Assembly: GCF_900095725.1 (NCBI RefSeq)
Contig: NZ_FMMP01000011.1
Location: 186,001 to 250,000 of the forward strand
Source: Cellulosilyticum sp. I15G10I2
Lineage (GTDB): Bacteria > Bacillota > Clostridia > Lachnospirales > Cellulosilyticaceae
DNA: 64,000 nt
Direction of reading: 5' to 3'
Position 1 is the stretch's first letter, and every line of letters begins with the position of its first letter. Shown here one piece after another: positions 57,846-64,000 of this stretch. The position numbers and the translations under genes were made by a program. The notes below the pieces were generated by a model that made no database searches, had not been told where the DNA came from, and worked only from the letters and a program-made list of their open reading frames with translations.

Positions 57846-57882
57846 TAAATGAATGATACTATATTAGATGGGGGATGGTTAG

Positions 57883-58428
<546 letters not shown>

Positions 58429-58438
58429 AGTGTAAGAG

Positions 58439-58490
58439 AAAGCCTTATCATTAAGTTCTGATATGAACTAATGATGAGGCTTTAATTTAT
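58439..58490 (+). terminator. Terminator of the aldolase operon
   Basis: About 19-bp stem (58439-58458 with 58465-58483, one bulge and one G-U) followed by TTTAATTTATT. Confidence 0.82.
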
Positions 58491-58556
58491 TACTAATTTA
58501 GAAATATCTATAATTATTAGATTTTATTAAATAATAATATAAAATACGATTAATTT

Positions 58557-58565
58557 TGGTATAAT
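58557..58565 (+). promoter_or_regulatory. Extended -10 promoter of the two-component operon
   Basis: TGG-TATAAT, 67 nt before the kinase ATG; no good -35 box. Confidence 0.6.
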
Positions 58566-58631
58566 AGATTAGAAATAGAAACTATCCTAAAATAATTCAC
58601 TTTAATGCTAGTTACATTAGGAGATGATTAC

Positions 58632-59963
58632 ATGAGTAAGTGGTCGAGTGTTAAATATTTGCATTGGTCAATGTATGTTATTAATTTTATTATTATTACT
58701 TTTATAGCACTTATTATTTACAGTACCTCACATGAGATATGTGACAGTTTTAGGGCAAGGTCATTTCTAGAAGAAGCTAAGTACCTGCCGATGATACCTT
58801 GGAAAGTTCCAGTATATGCTATGGGGTGTTTTGTTCTCCTAGGTCTGTCTAATTTATTGAAAGGTTATGTGAGTCAAAATGCTAGTTGGTTTCTTATTGT
58901 ACTATTTATAGGAGATATTTTACTCTGTGGATTCATTACATATTCTATTAACTTTAGTTATACCGGGCTTTACCTCATTCTTATAGCGAGTATTTTTTTG
59001 TATATTCCAAACCTAGGGGCTAAAATATTCTTTTTAGCTATTGCTCTTGGGAGCTTTATTTTATTGGACTACGACATGATGACGGTAAAGACAAACGTAG
59101 TTTCTTTTCAGGATTATATTAATTTTTATAATACAGGAGCCAGGTTATATTTGTATGGTATTAAAAATATTTTGGACTCTCTTAATCAAGTTTTTTTTAT
59201 AATCTTTTTCTCACTGCTTATACAAAATAAGATAACTGAAAATAAGCAATATATAGCATTGAATAACATGCTTATTGAAAAAGTAGAAGAACTAAATGTT
59301 GCTAATAAAAAATTAGAAGTATTAACTGAAGAATCGGCACAGATGGCTAAAATGAAAGAGCGAAATCGCCTAGCAAGGGAAATCCATGATATATTAGGAC
59401 ACTCTTTAACGAGTATTATAACAGGCTTAGATGCTTGTATAAGTTTATTAGATATAGACTTAGAGATTGCAAAAAAACAGCTATTTAAAATACGAGAAAT
59501 AGGGCAGAAGGGGTTAGTTGATGTTAGACGTTCTGTAAGAGAACTTAAAATAGATACCATTCAGAAATATGATTTTATACCAGCAATAGAAAATCTTATA
59601 GAAGAACTTAATACTTTGTCCTCTGCACATATTAACCTTGAGATTACAGGGCAGGTTCTTAAAATGAAAGATGATGAAGAACAGACTATTTATAGGATTA
59701 TTCAAGAAAGTCTTACAAATGCCATACGGCACGGAAAAGCAGCCTATATTACTGTACAACTGTCTTTTACATACCATGAGCTTGATTTGCTTATAAAAGA
59801 TGATGGGATAGGATGTGATGCTATAGAGAAAGGGTTTGGGTTAACGCATATAGAAGAAAGAGTTCATATGCTGAATGGACAAGTAATATTTAATACTAGA
59901 GAAAGTGAAGGGTTTGCAACACATGTAGTTATTCCAATAAGATGGGGGAATGCATATGATTAA
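58632..59963 (+). CDS. NarL-partner sensor histidine kinase (HisKA_3)
   Basis: Membrane kinase of 443 residues; the start is the ATG 8-9 nt after TTAGGAG. Residues 1-205 hold about six or seven membrane helices with short loops, so it has almost no extracellular domain of its own. A coiled coil (about 215-245) leads to the HisKA_3 domain with phospho-acceptor His252 in LAREIHDILGHSLTS, and an HATPase domain (QESLTNAIRHG, DDGIGCD, GFGLTHIEERV). It overlaps the response-regulator gene by 8 bases. The membrane-anchored binding protein encoded third in the operon may provide the missing sensor. Confidence 0.92.
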   Translation: MSKWSSVKYLHWSMYVINFIIITFIALIIYSTSHEICDSFRARSFLEEAKYLPMIPWKVPVYAMGCFVLLGLSNLLKGYVSQNASWFLIVLFIGDILLCGFITYSINFSYTGLYLILIASIFLYIPNLGAKIFFLAIALGSFILLDYDMMTVKTNVVSFQDYINFYNTGARLYLYGIKNILDSLNQVFFIIFFSLLIQNKITENKQYIALNNMLIEKVEELNVANKKLEVLTEESAQMAKMKERNRLAREIHDILGHSLTSIITGLDACISLLDIDLEIAKKQLFKIREIGQKGLVDVRRSVRELKIDTIQKYDFIPAIENLIEELNTLSSAHINLEITGQVLKMKDDEEQTIYRIIQESLTNAIRHGKAAYITVQLSFTYHELDLLIKDDGIGCDAIEKGFGLTHIEERVHMLNGQVIFNTRESEGFATHVVIPIRWGNAYD

Positions 59964-60633
59964 AGTTTTAATTGTAGATGATCAAGAATTAATCAGGGAA
60001 AGCCTTACACTTATACTTAATGTAACAGAGAATATTGAAATAGTAGGCTCAGCATCAAATGGAAGAGAGGCAATAGTTTTAACAAGGGCTTATAAACCAG
60101 ATGTCATTTTAATGGATATTCGCATGCCAGAGGTAGATGGCATTGAATGTATCAAAATGATTAAAGAGTTTTATAGAAATACTAAAATTATTGTTCTTAC
60201 CACTTTTGATGATGATGAATATATTTATGAGTCTTTAAAAAATGGTGCAGATGGCTTTTTATTAAAGGGAATATCTAAAGATGAATTAGTAAAGGCTATC
60301 CTAACAGTCTATAATAATGGCGCATCTATTGATCCAGAGATCATTAAAAAAGTATTCTCGCTTTTTGGTAAGCTTGCAAAATCAAGTGTTGTCAGTAAAG
60401 TGGAGGGGCAAGATGTAGAATCCTTATCTAATAATGAAATCAGAATTATTCAGCTTATTGGCAGAGGGCTATCTAATAAAGAAATTACTCAGGCGTTAAA
60501 TTTTAGTGAGGGGACGGTAAGGAACTATATTAGCAGTATTTTAAGAAAATTAAATCTAAGAGATCGTACGCAGATCGCTATTTTTGCAGTTCAATCTAGT
60601 ATTATGTTAAAAGATATAGAGGATAAGGCATGA
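59956..60633 (+). CDS. NarL-type response regulator
   Basis: Protein of 225 residues. ATG 59956 is chosen, 7 nt after GGGGG; ATG 59950 is too close. The receiver (about 1-120) has VLIVDDQ, phospho-acceptor Asp54 in LMDIRMPEVDG and Lys in GFLLKG. The LuxR-type helix-turn-helix (about 155-220) has LSNNEIRIIQLIGRGLSNKEITQALNFSEGTVRNYISSILRKL. It probably activates the sugar-binding-protein gene at 62095, whose promoter region has repeated TGACAAA sequences. It overlaps both neighbours, so the three genes are cotranscribed. Confidence 0.93.
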   Translation: MIKVLIVDDQELIRESLTLILNVTENIEIVGSASNGREAIVLTRAYKPDVILMDIRMPEVDGIECIKMIKEFYRNTKIIVLTTFDDDEYIYESLKNGADGFLLKGISKDELVKAILTVYNNGASIDPEIIKKVFSLFGKLAKSSVVSKVEGQDVESLSNNEIRIIQLIGRGLSNKEITQALNFSEGTVRNYISSILRKLNLRDRTQIAIFAVQSSIMLKDIEDKA

Positions 60634-61967
60634 AAAAAAATGAGAAGAAGTATAAAAGGATGATAGGTTTTTTAGTCATTATTGGACTACTAATAATGGT
60701 TGGGCTTTGGGTACAAGCACATACTGAAAAATCTATGGTACTCAATGTTGCACTCTATTCGGGGAACAGCTGGGGGGTCCCTCAAAAACATACGTATAAA
60801 ATTTATGATGAAGCGGCTGAGCTTTTTGAAGAAGCCTATAAAGACCTTGATGTACGTATCCACTATAAAACTGGCATGCTGATTCAGCATTATTCAGAAT
60901 GGTTTGCAGGACAAGTATTAAGAGGGGTAGAGCCAGATGTTTTTTTAGTATTAGAAGAAGATTTTAGTACTTATGCTTCTATTGGATTATTCGAAGATTT
61001 ATCCCCGTACATACAAAAGGATGCTGAATTTAAAGAAGAATACTTTTATGCTAAGGCCTTACAAGCGGGGCAATATGAAGGCAGCCAGTATACTTTACCT
61101 TTTCAAATAGCCCCCTCTTTTATGGTAGTTAATAAAACTTTACTTGAAAAAGAAAACATTACGATAAATCCAGATAACTGGACATGGGAGCATTTCTATA
61201 ATATTTGTAAAAGAGTAACTAAAGATTTAGATAAAGATGGGGTATTAGATCAATTTGGTGTCTATGGATATGAGTGGGAGCATGCTTTTTATACCAATGA
61301 TCACTACCTATTTACTAACAATGGAAGTAAAATGGCTTTTGATGATGAGCGACTTTATGAAAGTATTGAATTTATGAAGAAAATGTATGGGCTTAATAGA
61401 GGAACTATTATCAAAGAAAGTTATTTTGATAAGGGTCAAGTTGCTTTTAAAACCTTTACTTTACCAGAATATAGAGCTTACGGAACTTATCCTTACCGCA
61501 TATTAAAATATGAAAGTTTTAAGTGGGAAGCTATTCCGTTTCCTAAAGGACCCTATGGGGAAAGTTCATCTAAACTTTATACTGTCCAAATTGGCATGAG
61601 TTCCAGATCTGACTCCAAAAAACTTGCCTATGAGTTTATTAAGTTTATTACTCAAAATGAGGCAGTGCAGCAAAAGGTGTGGGATGATACCTATGCTTTA
61701 TCAACAAATAAAGAATTAGTAGAAGAAATCTATGCCTCAGATCACCCAGAAATACTACAAAATAAGGTAGTTAATGGAGTATTTCTCAATGATATTATAG
61801 GCAAGTCTTATATCATTCCTAGGTTTAAACTTTATAGACAGCTTAAGAGTGTTATGGATCAGAAAATTTTTCAAATTATTGCACAAGATAGTGATACGCG
61901 TATAGGCATAAAAGAGTTAAAAGAAGACATCCAACATGCTTTAGATGAATCCCAAAGAGATTTTTAG
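60630..61967 (+). CDS. Membrane-anchored family-1 solute-binding protein in a sensor operon
   Basis: Protein of 445 residues that overlaps the response-regulator gene by 4 bases (ATGA). A positively charged start and one hydrophobic helix (about 11-30) are followed by a family-1 extracellular binding domain (MVLNVALYSGNSWG, RGVEPDVFLVLEED, NWTWEHFYNICKRVTKD, KLAYEFIKFITQNEAVQQ). There is no lipobox Cys, unlike the two other binding proteins in the window, so it probably stays tethered by its helix. No permease lies beside it. It is likely a sensor subunit that presents a sugar to the kinase, much as XylFII does for LytS in clostridial xylose sensing; this is inference. Confidence 0.85.
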   Translation: MKKNEKKYKRMIGFLVIIGLLIMVGLWVQAHTEKSMVLNVALYSGNSWGVPQKHTYKIYDEAAELFEEAYKDLDVRIHYKTGMLIQHYSEWFAGQVLRGVEPDVFLVLEEDFSTYASIGLFEDLSPYIQKDAEFKEEYFYAKALQAGQYEGSQYTLPFQIAPSFMVVNKTLLEKENITINPDNWTWEHFYNICKRVTKDLDKDGVLDQFGVYGYEWEHAFYTNDHYLFTNNGSKMAFDDERLYESIEFMKKMYGLNRGTIIKESYFDKGQVAFKTFTLPEYRAYGTYPYRILKYESFKWEAIPFPKGPYGESSSKLYTVQIGMSSRSDSKKLAYEFIKFITQNEAVQQKVWDDTYALSTNKELVEEIYASDHPEILQNKVVNGVFLNDIIGKSYIIPRFKLYRQLKSVMDQKIFQIIAQDSDTRIGIKELKEDIQHALDESQRDF

Positions 61968-61980
61968 GCCAAGCATTTAT

Positions 61981-62026
61981 TTTGTCATAAGATAGGTGAC
62001 AAATGTCACTTGTAAACTGTGACAAA
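61981..62026. promoter_or_regulatory. TGACAAA repeats upstream of the sugar-binding-protein gene
   Basis: TTTGTCA (61981-61987) faces TGACAAA (61997-62003); the latter is part of the palindrome GTGACAAATGTCAC (61996-62009); GTGACAAA recurs at 62019-62026, 23 bp after the first. The last copy ends 16 nt before the -35 box, a place suited to an activator. Confidence 0.65.
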
Positions 62027-62042
62027 TTGTAATTATTTTTTT

Positions 62043-62072
62043 TTGAGTTAAAGAATAGAATAAAACTATATT
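62043..62072 (+). promoter_or_regulatory. Candidate promoter of the sugar ABC operon
   Basis: TTGAGT (62043-62048), 18-nt spacer and TATATT (62067-62072). Confidence 0.55.
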
Positions 62073-62094
62073 TACATATTAAAGGGGGATTACA

Positions 62095-63102
62095 ATGAAA
62101 AAGACCTTATCAATTATTTTATCAGCTGTTATGATGTTAACAGTTTTTGCAGGTTGTTCAGGCGCTCAGCCTACAGCAGCAGAATCAGCTGAGCCTGCTG
62201 CAAAAACAGCAGAAGCAAAGCCAGCAGAAACAAAGACTGAAAGCAAGAAGCAGTATAAGTTTGGTTATACCTGTATGACTATGAACAACCCTTTCTTCAT
62301 TACACTTGAAAAAGCAATCAGAGAAAAAGTAGAAGCTAATGGAGACGTACTTATTACAACAGATCCAGCTATGGATGTAGCTAAGCAAATTAATCAAATA
62401 GAAGATATGATTACACAAGGCATTGATGCTATTTATCTTAATCCAGTTGACTGGGAAGGGATAAGGCCAGCTCTTGAGGCTTTAAAACAAGCTAATATTC
62501 CAATTATTAACTTTGATACACGTGTTAAAGATATGGATTTTGTAACAGCATATGCAGGTTCTGATAATAAAAATGCAGGTAAAGTATGTGGGGAAGACCT
62601 TGTAAAAAGATTTCCAAATGGCGGTAAAATTGTTATCCTTGATTCACCAACTATGAATTCTGTTAATGACAGGATTGAAGGGTTTATGTCCGCTATTGAA
62701 GGTAAGGGGTTTGAAATTGTAGCACAACAAGATGCTAGAGGAGACCTTCAGACTTCACTTAAAATATCTGAAGATATTCTTCAAGCCAATCCAGATATTG
62801 TAGCTATTATGGGTGGAAATGACCCTACGGCTCTTGGAGCATTGGCAGCATGTAAAGCAGCTAATCTTCCAGATATTCTTATTTATGGGGTAGATGGTTC
62901 TCCAGAAGCTAAAGCAGAAATTGCTTCTGGTGGTCAGTTTACAGGTTCTGGGGCTCAATCACCTATTTCAATAGGAGTTGAATCAGTAAACTTAGCTTAT
63001 AAAGTACTTAATGGCGAATCTTATGAAAAAGATATTCCAGTTGAAACATTCTTAATTAATAAAGATAACGTAGCAAAATATGGTACAGATGGGTGGCAAT
63101 AA
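62095..63102 (+). CDS. Ribose/rhamnose-type sugar ABC transporter binding lipoprotein
   Basis: Protein of 335 residues with a lipoprotein signal (lipobox FAGC, Cys21), an Ala/Glu/Lys/Thr-rich linker (about 24-58), and a periplasmic-binding-protein fold of the RbsB type (GYTCMTMNNPFFITLEKAI, QGIDAIYLNPVDWEGIRPALEALKQANIPIINFDTRV, VAIMGGNDPTALGALAACKAA, YGVDGSPEAKAEI). It carries a monosaccharide to a permease energised by the ATPase encoded next. AAAGGGGG precedes the ATG. It is separated from that gene by repeat copy B. Confidence 0.93.
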   Translation: MKKTLSIILSAVMMLTVFAGCSGAQPTAAESAEPAAKTAEAKPAETKTESKKQYKFGYTCMTMNNPFFITLEKAIREKVEANGDVLITTDPAMDVAKQINQIEDMITQGIDAIYLNPVDWEGIRPALEALKQANIPIINFDTRVKDMDFVTAYAGSDNKNAGKVCGEDLVKRFPNGGKIVILDSPTMNSVNDRIEGFMSAIEGKGFEIVAQQDARGDLQTSLKISEDILQANPDIVAIMGGNDPTALGALAACKAANLPDILIYGVDGSPEAKAEIASGGQFTGSGAQSPISIGVESVNLAYKVLNGESYEKDIPVETFLINKDNVAKYGTDGWQ

Positions 63103-63116
63103 AACTGTAAAGTAAA

Positions 63117-63229
63117 GGCAGGCTTTCGTGCCTGCCTTCTTATTTTGCAATAGGAAAGTGCGTCTTGCTTACAAGGGACCAAACTTTTCTATTTCATAAG
63201 CGTGTGCGTTTTTTGCACACTTTCTTGAA
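63117..63229 (+). repeat. Three-hairpin repeat element, copy B
   Basis: Second copy of the element at 44912. Hairpins: GGCAGGC/GCCTGCC, AATAGGAAAGT/ACTTTTCTATT and GTGTGC/GCACAC with a T6 loop. The apical part CGTCTTGCTTACAAGGGACC keeps the CTTG/CAAG pair seen in copy A. It fills most of the gap between the binding-protein and ATPase genes. Confidence 0.8.
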
Positions 63230-63262
63230 CTATCATGCATCTATAAAAGGAGGGTGAGATGA

Positions 63263-64000
63263 GTGGAGAACAATACGCTGCTTGTAATGAAAGGCATAGA
63301 TAAGCAATTTCCGGGTGTGTATGCCCTTAAAAGTGTAGATTTTGATTTAAGAGCAGGAGAAGTACATGCACTATTAGGAGAAAACGGAGCCGGAAAATCT
63401 ACATTGATTAAAATATTAGGGGGGATTTATACTATAGATCAAGGTGAAATATTTGTTGAAGGAAAACAAGTAGCTATCCATAGTGTAAAAGATGCACAAG
63501 CTAATGGGATTAGTATTATACACCAGGAATTGGTTCTTGTTCCTTATATGACCGTTGCTGAAAATATATTTCTGGGAAGAGAAAGTATTAATGCTGTGCG
63601 TTTTGTAAATAAGCAAGACATGATTAGAAAAACAGAGGAACTTTTAAATGCATTTGGATTAGATATTAAAGCAACTGCTAAAGTAGGCAGTCTGACAACA
63701 GCGAACCAACAGATGGTAGAAATTATTAAGGCCATTTCTTTTAATGCCAGAATTATTGTTATGGATGAGCCCACTTCTTCACTTTCAGAAAAAGAAGTAT
63801 CTCATCTGTTCGAAACGATTAAACGTTTAAAATCTCAAGGTGTAGGTATTATTTATATTTCCCATAGAATGTCTGAGTTAATGGAGATTACAGACCGTGT
63901 AACGGTTATGCGTGATGGAGAATATATAGGTACCAAAATGACTAGTGAAACTACTAATGATGAACTTATTGCTATGATGGTAGGGCGGGAACTGACTCAT
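63263..64000 (+). CDS. Sugar ABC transporter ATP-binding protein (RbsA/MglA type), 5' part
   Basis: The frame is open from GTG 63263 to the window end (246 codons), so the gene is cut by the window and not broken; complete proteins of this family have about 500 residues with two ATPase halves. GGAGGG lies 8 nt upstream; the ATG at 63259 is followed by an early stop in its own frame. Walker A is GENGAGKST, the signature region reads SLTTANQQMVEIIKA, Walker B is IIVMDEPTSSLSEKE, and the H-loop IYISHRM is present. It powers monosaccharide import with the lipoprotein encoded upstream; a permease is expected beyond the window. Confidence 0.93.
   Translation, partial: MENNTLLVMKGIDKQFPGVYALKSVDFDLRAGEVHALLGENGAGKSTLIKILGGIYTIDQGEIFVEGKQVAIHSVKDAQANGISIIHQELVLVPYMTVAENIFLGRESINAVRFVNKQDMIRKTEELLNAFGLDIKATAKVGSLTTANQQMVEIIKAISFNARIIVMDEPTSSLSEKEVSHLFETIKRLKSQGVGIIYISHRMSELMEITDRVTVMRDGEYIGTKMTSETTNDELIAMMVGRELTH

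Noticed and set aside
63259-63305. ATG 63259 as start of the sugar ABC ATPase
   Set aside because: Its frame meets a stop after 14 codons; the GTG at 63263 has a good ribosome binding site and leads directly into the ATPase sequence.

Overview
The window is about 64 kb of AT-rich DNA from a low-GC, Gram-positive, anaerobic bacterium of the class Clostridia. Evidence for this is pyruvate:ferredoxin oxidoreductase, strong GGAGG ribosome binding sites with frequent GTG and TTG starts, lipoprotein signals of the form (F)xGC, an FMN riboswitch on a rib operon, and a DUF3881 protein, a family I associate with Lachnospirales. The style of gene content recalls Cellulosilyticum, but I cannot prove the genus from the sequence alone. 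The DNA looks like ordinary chromosome: there is no phage, transposase, integrase or CRISPR array.

Layout. 1-3.1 kb: end of a DUF3881 gene, tRNA-Arg(CCU), and a chemoreceptor. 3.2-14.1 kb: a permuted NlpC/P60-like hydrolase, a large 7TMR-DISM hybrid kinase/diguanylate cyclase, a MoxR-DUF58-transglutaminase operon, and three proteins of unknown role. 14.2-22.5 kb: a YesMN-type two-component system divergent from a sugar ABC importer and a YicI-like alpha-xylosidase, probably a xyloglucan-oligosaccharide locus. 22.5-33.3 kb: tRNA-Pro(GGG), then a MarR regulator with a palindromic operator, a MATE exporter, a bifunctional glutathione synthetase (GshF), a three-receiver hybrid histidine kinase, CheR, a receiver-less CheB and a receiver-GGDEF protein, all in one direction with overlaps or short gaps. 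33.3-37.9 kb: FMN riboswitch and ribD-ribE-ribBA-ribH plus a HAD phosphatase. 38.1-47.4 kb: OhrR, DsrE-like protein, PFOR, SatP-type acetate transporter, DUF2225 protein, pyruvate kinase, PpnP. 47.4-54.9 kb: zinc-ribbon membrane protein, a split ChrA pair, and a three-gene group made of a CBM48-like membrane protein, an unusual KaiC-like/PPDK-N protein and a coiled-coil protein. 55-64 kb: a DeoR-controlled aldolase/PfkB kinase/D-lyxose isomerase operon, then a NarL-type two-component system with a membrane-anchored solute-binding protein, and a ribose/rhamnose-type ABC importer cut by the window end.

The themes are sugar sensing and uptake (two separate two-component/ABC modules), second-messenger signalling (two GGDEF proteins with intact GGEEF and RxxD sites) and central pyruvate/acetate metabolism.

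The least expected items are: (i) a roughly 100-nt three-hairpin repeat present twice (44.9 and 63.1 kb), with compensatory changes in the stems and a conserved apical sequence; (ii) the degenerate KaiC-like plus PPDK-ATP-grasp protein beside a glycogen-binding-like protein; (iii) the GshF-hybrid kinase-CheR-CheB-GGDEF gene string without any receptor or CheA; (iv) repeated 14-bp operator-like sequences inside the aldolase promoter; and (v) TGACAAA repeats in front of the last sugar-binding-protein gene. Start codons were chosen from ribosome binding site spacing and are stated where they differ from the longest reading frame.
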